From: Symsagittifera roscoffensis
Taxonomy: Eukaryota > Xenacoelomorpha > Acoela > Convolutidae
Reading direction: 5' to 3'
NCBI RefSeq assembly: GCF_963678635.1
Contig: NC_087066.1
Location: 48,519,129 to 48,583,128 of the forward strand
DNA: 64,000 bases
Made by a program: the position numbers and the translations under genes. Of the stretch, positions 9,659 to 19,069 are shown piece after piece (the stretch's first letter is position 1; each line of letters opens with the position of its first letter). A model generated the notes under the pieces. The model searched no databases. It was not told where the DNA came from and saw only the letters and a program-made list of their open reading frames with translations.

Positions 9659-10200
9659 TTCGTCAGTCCCACCAGCGAGTCTATGACATCACTCACTACT
9701 ATCCTGTCTACAACGAAGTCCTCGCCATACGGATTGTATTTCTTCTGGTTTTTTCCTTTCTTGCTTTGGCGTGTTTCCATGGTGAGAGGAAAGTCAGGCT
9801 GTATTCCTTTGTCAATTTCGGTTTGTTCCGGGTAATCCCAGTCTTCTTCGGCATAGGGTAGAGTTTCATCGTCCACCTCTACTCGCTCAGTCAACTCGAG
9901 ATCCAGTGGTAGATCGCAATCGTCCACCACCTCGTTCCCGTCGTTCTTGTCGCGAGTACCCCTCTCATTCACTTCACAAGCAGGATCCACAATTAAATAG
10001 TCTCCCTCTTGCATGTCCGCTGGGATGCACCAATCCTCTGACGAGGCATTGTGCGGTTTGATATTCTCGTAATGAGCCGCTCTTCCAGTGCTCAGCCGAT
10101 AAAAACGACCTCCTTGATGCACCTCTGTTATCTGAAATGGACCACGCCATTTCTTTAATAGTTTCTTGGTTCCTTTTGGTGGAACCACTTCCTGGAACAC
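9646..10200 (-). CDS. Integrase C-terminal GPF module and acidic linker, left copy
   Basis: This segment has no ATG of its own. It is the continuation of integrase, separated by a 2-nt insertion near 10229 relative to the right copy. It begins with the WRGPF of the GPY/F module (KKWRGPFQITEV) typical of the C-terminal domain of Ty3-class integrases, which binds DNA and supports multimerisation. A long Asp/Glu-rich linker follows, with a basic patch (RQSKKGKNQKKYNPYG) leading into the macro domain. The 13-nt overlap with the next segment in another frame is a second indel. In the parental element this was one polyprotein. Confidence 0.8.
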   Translation of the reverse strand: MFQEVVPPKGTKKLLKKWRGPFQITEVHQGGRFYRLSTGRAAHYENIKPHNASSEDWCIPADMQEGDYLIVDPACEVNERGTRDKNDGNEVVDDCDLPLDLELTERVEVDDETLPYAEEDWDYPEQTEIDKGIQPDFPLTMETRQSKKGKNQKKYNPYGEDFVVDRIVVSDVIDSLVGLTKWRC

Positions 10201-11813
10201 CCAGACGTAATCGCCAACTGAGTAGGCTTTTGTGCATCGGCTGTTCTTTTATCAAACCTCCTTTTTTGTCTAATTTGCGCCTGTTGCGTATTCCTCCTGC
10301 ATAAGTCATTAAGGTCCTGCTGTCTTCTAATAACGTCCCGCACGTACGTTTGCGGTGCTGTCCTCTTCCCTTCATATTCAGGGTAGAAGAACGTTAATGG
10401 GAGTGCTTTTTCGTGACCCGTCAGCATCATATGTGGACTTATTCCCGTGGTGGAATGCTCCGTGCTGTTGTAAGCACCCATCACTTGCGGCAAGTGCTTG
10501 TCCCAGTCATCCATGTAGCGTGAGCAGTAGACTCTCAACATGGATACCAGTGTGCGATTCTGCCTCTCGACTAGGCCATTCGTTTGCGGGTGATAAGTGG
10601 TCGAGTGGGCCTGAGCTACCTGCGACCTTTTCATTAACTCTTTTGTGAGATCACCTACGAATGCTTTGCCATTGTCCGATTGGAACGTGATGGGGCAGCC
10701 ATGCCTTGCTATCCACACGTTTATCAAATGATCGCATGTTTCTTCTGCCGATGCTGTCATGCAGGGTGCTGCCTCCGCATACTTCGTAAAATGGTCGATC
10801 ATTACCAGCACCTGATTATAGCCCGTTGCTGTCATGCAGATTTTCTGATGATCAATTTGCACCACTTCGTTGAAACCTGACGATTCTATTGACTGTAGGG
10901 GGAACCTTAGTTTCCTGGGATCCTTTGCCTGTTGACAAGACAGGCATGCGGCTATCCATTTCTCACAAGCCTTCTTCAGTCCCGGCCATTCGAATCGTTT
11001 TTGTATCCTGTTATACACTTTGTCCACGCCTTGATGTCCCATCTGATCATGTGAGCGAAAGAGCAATTCGGTCTGGTACAACTGTGGTAACACTATTGAA
11101 TTGTATTTATAAAGGACCTTGTCCTCCTCCTTGCGCTTACAGGCTACGATTCCGTCCTTATTCAGGTACAACAAGTCTTTCCTCTTCAGGTAAAATTGCT
11201 TCAGGATTTTGTAGCTGTCTTCTTCCAAGTCTCCCTTGTCAGGTGCTCCATTCTCGATCCATCTTTTCAGACTGCTCGTCATTCTATCATTTCGTTGAGC
11301 CCTCAGGAGATCCGACAGCCTGTACCTGGCTTTCAAATACGTCTTCACCACGTTCATTTGCCCACTCATTATCTCCGGAGCATGAGCATCGTCCATCAAC
11401 TTGACACACCATATCTTTTTCAAAGGCGTCGCTTCTTGCACAGATGGTTCCAGATTGGTACGGACGACCGTACCATGTGGCAGCAATCTGGTTGGGCGTT
11501 TCGAAACCGCTATCAGCTCGAGCTCGTCTGCGGCATTATCTACCACAGTGCCCTCTTCATCTGAGGTATATCTGTCCCTGTCTGGATCCTGATGTGTTTC
11601 TCGGTCCAGCCCACGTTGCTTCCAGTCTACCAATAAGGAGTGGATTTCGATCTCTGACACATCGGAATTGGAAGTTGTTTCAGACGTGTTGTCCCAGGAC
11701 TGGGGTCTCGAGTCACCACTTGAGTCGACTGATTCCTCAACATCATATTCCAAGTTGTCTGAGATGTTTCTTGACTCCCCGGACAAAACTCTGTCCATCG
11801 GTCGTCTAGTCAA
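10155..11813 (-). CDS. Integrase (zinc-binding and catalytic core), left copy
   Basis: The ORF opens at a TTG, with no ATG. In the right copy the same protein is in frame with RNase H; here one A is missing near 11825, so the split is a lesion rather than a gene start. After an acidic Ser-rich linker with repeated SGES units comes the HHCC zinc domain (HDQMGHQG ... CLSCQQAK) and the catalytic core: Asp321 (QIDHQ), Asp380 (QSDNG) and Glu416 (VERQN). The 35-residue spacing between the second Asp and the Glu is canonical D,D35E. The segment ends out of frame after a 2-nt insertion. It would insert the element's cDNA into chromosomes. Confidence 0.9.
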   Translation of the reverse strand: MTRRPMDRVLSGESRNISDNLEYDVEESVDSSGDSRPQSWDNTSETTSNSDVSEIEIHSLLVDWKQRGLDRETHQDPDRDRYTSDEEGTVVDNAADELELIAVSKRPTRLLPHGTVVRTNLEPSVQEATPLKKIWCVKLMDDAHAPEIMSGQMNVVKTYLKARYRLSDLLRAQRNDRMTSSLKRWIENGAPDKGDLEEDSYKILKQFYLKRKDLLYLNKDGIVACKRKEEDKVLYKYNSIVLPQLYQTELLFRSHDQMGHQGVDKVYNRIQKRFEWPGLKKACEKWIAACLSCQQAKDPRKLRFPLQSIESSGFNEVVQIDHQKICMTATGYNQVLVMIDHFTKYAEAAPCMTASAEETCDHLINVWIARHGCPITFQSDNGKAFVGDLTKELMKRSQVAQAHSTTYHPQTNGLVERQNRTLVSMLRVYCSRYMDDWDKHLPQVMGAYNSTEHSTTGISPHMMLTGHEKALPLTFFYPEYEGKRTAPQTYVRDVIRRQQDLNDLCRRNTQQAQIRQKRRFDKRTADAQKPTQLAITSGCSRKWFHQKEPRNY

Positions 11814-14797
11814 CCTCTCCCGGACAAGTCGTCCTGCACGGGCTCAAAGGTGTCTGACTCATCAGAGGAGACGTCCTTGACTGGCTCGAAGGTGTCAGAC
11901 TCCCCGGACATTGTCTCGTCCATGGACGAACAATCTGGGCTTGGCTCGTATTCCTCTTTTGCATCCGTGAAGTGCACTCTCCTCGTGAAGCTAGATTTCG
12001 ACCTGATCCTGACTTCCTCAGTAGCTTGGTTTTGATTCGATGTTCCATATTCAGTGAACGAAGTTCTCAACAATACTTCTTTCGCCATCGAGGTCACCAG
12101 TTGGTTGACGATCGACCTGCAATCCCGTTCAACGCCTCGGCTGCGAATGGACACTGGCCTCTTCTCTGTTCTCTCGGTGACAGTCAACCTCTGCATGGTC
12201 TCCATCCATTCACGATCATGCCTATTCACTTCCCTATCCAACAAGTCACGGAGTTTTCCCATGACGTCCGGCGCCACGTTCACCGTCTTATTCAATAAAG
12301 CGATGCTGTTTATACCCAGCCTGGTCAGTTCTTGCTGTACCAAGTTGGATCGGACTAGCAGGTCCAACGGAACGGGTTCGCCTCTGGCTAAAAGCTTTAT
12401 CTCCGCGGCCGTCTCCACTGGAAGGTCAGGGTGTCCAGGTATAGGATGTCCTGATTTGTCTAACCACCTAGTAAGTGGCAGCTTATCGTAGGTTTCTTTG
12501 TCCAGAAAGGAAAACCCGTCTTTGATCTCTGATTGGTTAGCCTGCTTCTCCTCGAGGCGCTCATAAAATTCTGTCTTTTTACTGAGGCTATCTGCGTTCT
12601 GGTGCTTGTCACGGGTACGGTGCTCTATGATCATGTGGTATCCATCCAGGCGCACAATCCAACGACCAATATAGCTTTGGTCCATCGAATAGGTTTTCAG
12701 CCAGGCAAGGGCACGATTATCCACACGTAACTTGAAGGGAGCACTCCCCAAGTAGGCCCTGTATTTTTCCACGAAAGTGATCACCGCAAACATCTCCGCT
12801 TTTGGTGCGCCGTACTTCATTTCAGTATCACTCAGGACTTTACTCCCGTAGGCTATCGGACGAAGAACCGTTCTCCCGTTCCACTCCTGCTCCTGGTGAA
12901 GTATGCCCGATATCGCAACCACTGATGCATCCGTGTCCAGCACGAACATTCCCTTCTCTGTTGGCATGCCGAGGACCGGTGCCTCGCAAAGTTCACGCTT
13001 GATGTTTTCAAATGAAACTTGTGCCTCATCAGTCCAGGTGAACTTTTTGCCCTTGTTTCTCATCAGCCTCTGCATGGGGTATATCTTGTCAGCATACCCC
13101 TTGATGAACTCTCGATAATAATTTGCGAATCCCAGAAAACTCATCAGCTGTGTATCTGTTTTAGGTGCCTTCCAGGTCAGCACCGCTTCAACCGCTTCGG
13201 GATCTGGTCTCACTCCATGTTTGTCAACCAGGCGGCCCAGATACTTTATGGAATCCCTGAGGATTTCACACTTAGAGGGTTTGCATTTCAGACCCGCCTG
13301 CTTCATGCAAGAAAACACCTCCTCCAACCTCTCTATGTGGTCTTCTAAGGTTGGTGTTGCAATCACGACATCATCGACATAACACATAATGAGATTCCCG
13401 TATTTCTTAGTGACGCTCGTGAGTGCCTGGGCCATCAGTCGCTGGAATGTGGCCGTCGCGTTGCACAATCCGAATGGCATCCTCTTCCACTGGAACAGTC
13501 CCAGCTCACACGCGAAACCTGTTTTCTCTCGATCTTGCTTTCTGAGTGGCACTTGCCAGAATGCGGAGCCCAAATCCAACGTCGTGAAGAACTTAGCGTC
13601 TCCCAGCTTGGATAGGCTCTCATCGATGCGGGGAATCGGGTATTCGTCCTTTATAGTCACTGCGTTCAGATAACGGAAATCACAACAAAATCTGAGTTGT
13701 CCCCCTTTCTTTTTCGCCATGACCACGCCACAAGCCCATGGGGACTTCGACGGCTCAATCATGTCGTACTCCATTAACATTTCAATTTCCTTCCTACACG
13801 CTTCTGACTTGTTTGGGGTCATTCTTCTCGCCCCTTCCCTATGAGGTACCGAGCCCTCTTCTATCTCAATCTCGTGCTCTACAAAATTGCAACAACCTAT
13901 ATCGGCCTTATGCTTTGAAAAAACGTCTCCGTTCCGATCTAGCACCGCCCTGAGCGAATCTAGTTCCTTGTCAGATATTTTACCCTTCAGATGTTCTATC
14001 TCAGGTAGGACAGGCCTATTCGCTGCTAACTCTGCTTCCGTCGGCCTCTCAGGAAAGTTGGAACAACTAGACAGCCCATCATCTGTTTCCGACTTCATTG
14101 AAAACAATTTCCTAGAAGATTTCAATTCAATTACTCTTTTCATTATACATTCTTGGTTCGCAAGTAATGGACATTTAGTTACATCAAACTTCTTCAAGTT
14201 CTCCGCACTCAGAAAGTCTGTGTTCAGAGGCAAAGCGTAGCCAAGTTTCTTTCCCCTCTGTATTGTCACTGTTGTTGCTTCTGTGTTCAATAACACACTC
14301 ACACACAGTCCGCTCTGAGTGAGTGAGAAGCTTCTTCCTAAAATAGCCGAGCTTTTACTGTTTGGATTTGGTACCAGACACACCTGTCTGTCATTGCTGA
14401 GTTCATTCAAGTTCCTCATCCTAAACATCGCTACTACGGCTTGGTTCGGTTTTAATCTAACTTTTCGATCCAGAAAAATCGGCACCTTGGCCTGATTAAT
14501 TAAGATCTTATTAAGGGGTCTTTTCTCATACTTTCTTTCAGGATCCTTGATCCTAATCAATCCGTCATTGAGATCAATCGTGACGTCAAAGTTGCGAACG
14601 AAATCCCTTCCTAGGATGAACTGGTCGGATTCATCCAAATTCTCTACTACTAGGAAGCTCATCCAAAGATGTCTTCCTCCGAGCTGCAGTGAGATGATCG
14701 GGGTTCGTCCGGCGACATAGATCGCTCCCTGATTGGCAGCTGCCAACCTGATGTTTGTCGGTATGAGATCCGACTTTCGAAACCCATGTTGGTCCAA
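11810..14797 (-). CDS. Pol: protease C-terminal half, reverse transcriptase, RNase H, left copy
   Basis: The frame opens at a TTG and has no ATG, consistent with expression as a fusion with Gag by -1 frameshifting (heptamer at 14779-14785). It starts with the second half of a retropepsin (IRLAAANQG, then FILGRDFV). RT follows with motif A (TTLDLGSAFWQV), motif B (RMPFGLCNATATFQR) and the catalytic YVDD at residues 473-476. The FLGFANYYREF connection leads into RNase H (VLDTDAS, GAPKAEMFAV, RVDNRALAW). A Glu/Asp-rich tail with repeated SGESDTFEPV units leads to integrase. Order and motifs are those of Ty3-type elements. RT catalytic residues are intact. The right copy lacks 12742-14209, the whole RT. 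Confidence 0.93.
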   Translation of the reverse strand: MDQHGFRKSDLIPTNIRLAAANQGAIYVAGRTPIISLQLGGRHLWMSFLVVENLDESDQFILGRDFVRNFDVTIDLNDGLIRIKDPERKYEKRPLNKILINQAKVPIFLDRKVRLKPNQAVVAMFRMRNLNELSNDRQVCLVPNPNSKSSAILGRSFSLTQSGLCVSVLLNTEATTVTIQRGKKLGYALPLNTDFLSAENLKKFDVTKCPLLANQECIMKRVIELKSSRKLFSMKSETDDGLSSCSNFPERPTEAELAANRPVLPEIEHLKGKISDKELDSLRAVLDRNGDVFSKHKADIGCCNFVEHEIEIEEGSVPHREGARRMTPNKSEACRKEIEMLMEYDMIEPSKSPWACGVVMAKKKGGQLRFCCDFRYLNAVTIKDEYPIPRIDESLSKLGDAKFFTTLDLGSAFWQVPLRKQDREKTGFACELGLFQWKRMPFGLCNATATFQRLMAQALTSVTKKYGNLIMCYVDDVVIATPTLEDHIERLEEVFSCMKQAGLKCKPSKCEILRDSIKYLGRLVDKHGVRPDPEAVEAVLTWKAPKTDTQLMSFLGFANYYREFIKGYADKIYPMQRLMRNKGKKFTWTDEAQVSFENIKRELCEAPVLGMPTEKGMFVLDTDASVVAISGILHQEQEWNGRTVLRPIAYGSKVLSDTEMKYGAPKAEMFAVITFVEKYRAYLGSAPFKLRVDNRALAWLKTYSMDQSYIGRWIVRLDGYHMIIEHRTRDKHQNADSLSKKTEFYERLEEKQANQSEIKDGFSFLDKETYDKLPLTRWLDKSGHPIPGHPDLPVETAAEIKLLARGEPVPLDLLVRSNLVQQELTRLGINSIALLNKTVNVAPDVMGKLRDLLDREVNRHDREWMETMQRLTVTERTEKRPVSIRSRGVERDCRSIVNQLVTSMAKEVLLRTSFTEYGTSNQNQATEEVRIRSKSSFTRRVHFTDAKEEYEPSPDCSSMDETMSGESDTFEPVKDVSSDESDTFEPVQDDLSGRG

Positions 14798-16617
14798 GTT
14801 TTGACTGGCATGACACTAACCACTGCTCCCGTGTCTAGCAGCCCCTTTACTGAAAGTTGTCTGCCTTGCACGTCCAGAACGTGTGCGGCCAGATCGGCCT
14901 CGCAACCAATATGCACCGCATCTTGTTCGAGCATCGCGTTGTGTCCGATTCGTCTGACCTTCAGCTCCTCTTGACCAATGTATATCCGGCCAACCTGATC
15001 GTTCGCATCAGTTATGTGAGCTTTCGTGTAGATATTGATGCCATCCACATTCATCAGAATCGGGTAAGGGCCATAGACATCGATATAATGTCCGTCCACT
15101 TTCATCAGCCTCGGACCTCCCGTTGTGAGCAGCGCTCGCACTGCCCTGGAGTCCAGTTTGGGATCCTTCTCCTTCAGGTAGTCGGCATAGATGTCCAGGT
15201 GGATTAGTGTAATCTCGGATGGTTCACTCAAGTTCTTGACCACCTGGTGCCCTGCGACTGAGATGATGGACATTATTTTGTTCCCCGCCTTCGTCATGCC
15301 GAAAGTCTTGCCAGATATAACGTTCAGTTTTAGTCCCTGTTTCTTGGGCTCCTCTTTGTCTTCTACTTTTGTCGCTTTACCGAGGACATTAAGACTCTCC
15401 CAAAGATCTGTGCTTTCCAGCTCCGACCTTACCCATTGCTCCACTTCTTTCGTGGCAAGGTCCTGTTTGACATTCTGCAGCGCTGTCCTTGCCGCCAGGC
15501 CGTAATCCACCTTGAGTGGACTAGACGACTCTGCTTCGAGGTTCGAGGCTACCACCTCGTCAGGCCATGTCTTAACCTTTTTGGTCGCAAAGGTGCTCGG
15601 TGTCGTTTCCTTTCTCCGAGATTCAGCCTCGTTCATCAGACGTGCTCGACTGGCCTTGACACCCGAAAGCGCCTCTTCGTGGCGGGGATGTTTCGCGTCC
15701 GCTACTGCGTCCCAAAATTGAGTACAATCCGACTTGAAGTGTCCCTCCAAATTACAGAAGAAACACCTCGGACCATATTTCATGATGAGCCCCCTGACGT
15801 ACTCCTCATGATCCTCGTCGGTCGCGTCGGCGTCCTCAAGAAAGTGGCCTATGGCCTTCATGTTCTGTTTGTATGCAGAACACGCAGAAACGTGATGGTC
15901 CATCGAACCACAATTCGCGCACGACCTCCTCTTGTCCATGTCATCGCGAGGTTTGTACCAACTGGAATTCGCACCAGTGTTTGTCCCGCTATAGTTGCCA
16001 TAATTGCTGTAACGGTTTTGCGCCCTCGGTTTTATGAGTAAATACTCGCGTGACTTCATACGCAAGTCGTCGGGCGTGGGTACCTGGTCAAGCGACAGGG
16101 TGAAGTGAGTGGCCAACATCGTCTTCAACTCCTCACTCCTTACTCCATCCATGAACTTCGAAGCGATCGCCAAGTTTCGTTCGGATATTCTCTCATCCGG
16201 GTTGCTCCTCCTCCTGAGCAGTTCAAGGTCGTCCAAGAGTTTATCTATTGATTCTTCATCTCTCTGTCGCCTCTTCTCGAACTTCACCATGGCCTGGTGC
16301 CCTTGTACTCCAGAGCCGAAACGATTAAGCAGGATGTCGAATATCTTGCGAGCGCTGTCTCTCTCATTGGCTCTTTTCGCCATTACACAATTTAATGCAG
16401 TACCCTCCAGGTTGCTTGTCAGCGCGCTGCACTCTTGTTTCTTGGAGAGATTCTCTTCCTCAAAGAGTAACTTCATCACCTCTATCCAAGTATCAATGCA
16501 GCCGTCTGACTCGTCTTTATATGACTTCGGCTTTTTCAGTGTTCTTCTTGACCTCTCTCCTCTCTCGGTTGACTTCGAGAGCTTGGTGATGAATGTTTCA
16601 AGAGATCTGTTCAGGGC
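14659..16617 (-). CDS. Gag with two CCHC zinc knuckles and N-terminal half of aspartic protease
   Basis: The frame is open from 16617 to 14659. There is no ATG before the one near 16476, yet capsid-like sequence (GCIDTWIEVMKLLFEEENL) lies upstream of it, so translation probably enters from ORF1. Numbering from 16479, a helical Ty3-type capsid region occupies about residues 1-160. Then follow two nucleocapsid knuckles: CANCGSMDHHVSAC (187-200) and CFFCNLEGHFKSDC (239-252). The protease active-site triad DTGA has its Asp at 549. The frame runs 139 nt past the start of the pol frame and ends in out-of-frame protein. ORF1 overlaps by 7 nt in another frame. Gag would form the particle and package RNA. 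Confidence 0.88.
   Translation of the reverse strand, partial: ALNRSLETFITKLSKSTERGERSRRTLKKPKSYKDESDGCIDTWIEVMKLLFEEENLSKKQECSALTSNLEGTALNCVMAKRANERDSARKIFDILLNRFGSGVQGHQAMVKFEKRRQRDEESIDKLLDDLELLRRRSNPDERISERNLAIASKFMDGVRSEELKTMLATHFTLSLDQVPTPDDLRMKSREYLLIKPRAQNRYSNYGNYSGTNTGANSSWYKPRDDMDKRRSCANCGSMDHHVSACSAYKQNMKAIGHFLEDADATDEDHEEYVRGLIMKYGPRCFFCNLEGHFKSDCTQFWDAVADAKHPRHEEALSGVKASRARLMNEAESRRKETTPSTFATKKVKTWPDEVVASNLEAESSSPLKVDYGLAARTALQNVKQDLATKEVEQWVRSELESTDLWESLNVLGKATKVEDKEEPKKQGLKLNVISGKTFGMTKAGNKIMSIISVAGHQVVKNLSEPSEITLIHLDIYADYLKEKDPKLDSRAVRALLTTGGPRLMKVDGHYIDVYGPYPILMNVDGINIYTKAHITDANDQVGRIYIGQEELKVRRIGHNAMLEQDAVHIGCEADLAAHVLDVQGRQLSVKGLLDTGAVVSVMPVKTWTNMGFESRISYRQTSGWQLPIRERSMSPDEPRSSHCSSEEDIFG
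14779..14785 (-). promoter_or_regulatory. Candidate -1 ribosomal frameshift heptamer GGGTTTC
   Basis: In the Gag frame the bases read G GGT TTC, an X XXY YYZ heptamer. It lies exactly where protease homology leaves the Gag frame and resumes in the pol frame. A site of this type (G GGU UUA) is used by a yeast dsRNA virus. Any downstream pseudoknot was not evaluated. A 1-nt mutation is the alternative. Confidence 0.55.
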
Positions 16618-18140
16618 TCAAACATCGAGGCATACATCGTTGTGTCTTGTGAGACTGTAGTCAGATCTGGTACTGAACTGACTTGTGGCACGGTTGGCAA
16701 TCTTGTCTCCGGGGTGGCATCTGTCACCGGTGGTACTGGATTCGTCCAGCCAGGCCCCTGCGGGGCTGCCCTCGGCCGCTCCTTGTTTCTATGTTCGTAG
16801 TTCGTTCTCGAGCTTTGCTGGGCTCTGGCACTGTTGCCCGTACCATCTGCAACATTCGCATGGCGTGAGCGCTCCCTTGAGTTGGAATGCTCCTGCCAAC
16901 TACTCCCATTCAGAATCGCGTCAAGCTTCCGCATCATCAAGTCAGATTTGGCGTCCAACCTCTTTTCCAGGCTAGTCATCGTTTGGGCGTAGGTGTTATC
17001 ATGATCATTCAGTAATCGCTCGATCTCTCTTGTCATCCTTGCCTCTCTTTCCTCTGACTCTATCTTTGCCTGTGCCAGGCTCTCGGCCAGGCATTGATCG
17101 GTGTTGCGAATCAATTGAGCCTGATCAAACCTCGCCTGCGACTTCACGTGCGTTAGCTCATCTTTCAAACTCTCTCTACCACGGTGAGCTCTCTCGTCAA
17201 CTTGATCTATCTTCTTAGTCATGTCCCGCCTCAATTCATCCAGGCCATTCATCACACCAGCGAACATATCACTTATGTCACCAGCTGCCCCCAGTGACGG
17301 GTTTAGCCCCAGAGAAGATGAGGTCAGCTGCGGCGGTAGCCTAGTACTCGATGACGCACCGTCCTTTTGCTTGTGTATTGACGTCATTAGTCTGTCAAAC
17401 GTTGATGATGCTCCCATCGTTATCCCATCTGACATGGGCCTGGTCGGCGAGACTGATGACGCCTTCCTGCTCTTCTCGTTCCTTGGGCACGGTGTGAAGT
17501 TCACATCCGGATGGGATGTCTCCGGGTAGTCATAACTGGAAGTTAAACCAACAGTTGGTAGTGACGCCATGCGCTCGTCGTACAAAGACCTCCAACTCTT
17601 CTTGGCCTTCGAACCCGGTTGTTCTTCACTCGGGCTTATAGTCGACATCATCGCGTTGTTGCTCTGCTTGGCCAGAGATGAGTGGGTACTAGCCGAATGT
17701 GAGTATTCTCCCCTCCAACTGTGACTCTTGGTCTCCGATTTGGACATTCCCTTGAATAAGACTTCTTCTCGCGGCTCGACCTCGGAACGCTCCGAGGTCT
17801 CCTCTGTCCTCTCGACATCCTCTCGTTCGAGGACCTCGTCTGGCTCAAAGTCGGGTCGAATGAGCGTTCGCTCCCCTTCGTCAAAGGGATCCACCAGCGT
17901 TTCGCTCGCAGGCTCGGCCTCGGCGCTCCGCCCTTGATTGCCATCAAGGTTTTTCTCGCTCCTTAGTTTCATTTCGATCACTGAAAGATCAGGTTGTCCT
18001 TTAACCGATTCGTCTTCAGCAAACGCGTCGGAAGCGCTGCTAAACGAGGTTTGGCTACGCCTAGTTCTAAATTTCCGCGTGCTTCCCTTGCTCAGCCTGG
18101 GAATTTTAGTAGTCGATCCTAACGAGTCCCTGCGCTGCAT
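16611..18140 (-). CDS. Element ORF1: acidic, coiled-coil protein upstream of Gag
   Basis: This is a 509-aa ORF with an ATG at 18140. The N-terminus is basic and Ser-rich (KGSTRKFRTRRSQTSFSS), followed by a strongly acidic region (about residues 60-130, with DEGERT, EREDVERTEETSERSEVEPREE). A Ser/Pro-rich middle leads to a heptad-rich coiled coil at about 285-405 (GLDELRRDMTKKIDQVDERAHRG to LMMRKLDAILNG). No enzyme motif is present. It ends 7 nt into the Gag frame; the two may once have been a single Gag polyprotein, with this as a matrix-like N-terminal part. The right copy lacks this region, so the join cannot be checked here. Family not recognised. Confidence 0.78.
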   Translation of the reverse strand: MQRRDSLGSTTKIPRLSKGSTRKFRTRRSQTSFSSASDAFAEDESVKGQPDLSVIEMKLRSEKNLDGNQGRSAEAEPASETLVDPFDEGERTLIRPDFEPDEVLEREDVERTEETSERSEVEPREEVLFKGMSKSETKSHSWRGEYSHSASTHSSLAKQSNNAMMSTISPSEEQPGSKAKKSWRSLYDERMASLPTVGLTSSYDYPETSHPDVNFTPCPRNEKSRKASSVSPTRPMSDGITMGASSTFDRLMTSIHKQKDGASSSTRLPPQLTSSSLGLNPSLGAAGDISDMFAGVMNGLDELRRDMTKKIDQVDERAHRGRESLKDELTHVKSQARFDQAQLIRNTDQCLAESLAQAKIESEEREARMTREIERLLNDHDNTYAQTMTSLEKRLDAKSDLMMRKLDAILNGSSWQEHSNSRERSRHANVADGTGNSARAQQSSRTNYEHRNKERPRAAPQGPGWTNPVPPVTDATPETRLPTVPQVSSVPDLTTVSQDTTMYASMFEP

Positions 18141-18540
18141 AGTTTTTTACAAAATGAAAGTTTTAGTTAAATCACTTAACGCTGCCTACTCGATTCCGTC
18201 AGTATCAAAATGTCTCTTAGATCTCTCACGACTAAACTAGTGACTCAGCTAAAGTTACACACAGGGCCTACCCAGTATTGATATAATGCTAACTCAACCC
18301 GGTTGTATAATATAACAGTAACACTAAGTTTCCACAAGATATAATCGGTACACAAAACACAATCGATAATCAGATAAGAATATCCTACAGGTGACAGCGA
18401 CCTTTTGTCAGTATCAATTTATTGCCACACAATTTATCAAGTCACTGCTTTGTTAAAATTAAACAATCTTCGATAAAAAGCAGTGATGATTCAGAAATAG
18501 ATAAATTAAACTTAGTCTTAAAGAAAAAGACTTCCCCCAA

Positions 18541-18868
18541 TCGGAACGATCCGAAAGAACGAAGCCCAGGACACAGTCTTCTCAAGTGGGTGTGTATTTG
18601 CCTAATACACCCACCGAGGTCTTCTTTTGGGTGTCCTGCGATTGCCCGAGCTGTCCTACTAAGTAGCTCAAGGCAACCTCTTGGTCGAAAATTCGTCAAG
18701 TCTATGAAAAAGCTCTCCCACACTCGGACTGCTCCAAGTGCACGAGAGTAGGGAACAATTCTTCTTCTCAAGTGGGTGTGTATTTGCTTAATACACCCAC
18801 CGAGGTCTTCCTTTATTTGTTCCCGGATTGCCCGAACTTTCCTATTAAGTAGCTCAAGGCAACCACTC
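18541..18868 (-). repeat. Tandem duplicated structured RNA unit (period about 186 bp)
   Basis: Two diverged units occupy 18541-18678 and 18724-18868. Each has an inner hairpin (GTGGGTGT pairing ACACCCAC; 18586-18593 with 18607-18614, and 18772-18779 with 18793-18800) closed by an outer 8-bp stem. The outer stem differs between units but stays paired: CAGGACAC/GTGTCCTG (18567-18574/18631-18638) versus GGGAACAA/TTGTTCCC (18751-18758/18817-18824). A further hairpin (TTGCC...GGCAA enclosing GAGCT...AGCTC) follows in each. The compensatory changes argue for selection on RNA structure. A repeated peptide is the alternative, but that frame has no ATG. Confidence 0.7.
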
Positions 18869-19069
18869 AACCAAAATCACAATAAAAAAAAATTTTGTTC
18901 GGGTACTACTAATACACCCAATATAGAATCCAAAGTTGATCACGAATTTCCGGGTCAGAATGGGTTCTTATGATCCTGATAAGCACGCCTAATATCCTAA
19001 TATGATCCTAATTAAATGGATATTTTCCGTTTCCCAAATTGCCACAGAAGGTTTACTCAAGTCTCTTAC

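Noticed and set aside
18385-18410. Ten-base complementarity between leader (CGCTGTCACC on element strand) and the ORF2 spacer
   Set aside because: A match of this length between regions of 3 kb and 0.4 kb is expected about once by chance.
18442-18870. 142-codon minus ORF with two internal peptide repeats in the leader
   Set aside because: It starts at TTG without ATG, and the two units vary by compensatory changes in base-paired stems, which fits RNA structure better than protein.
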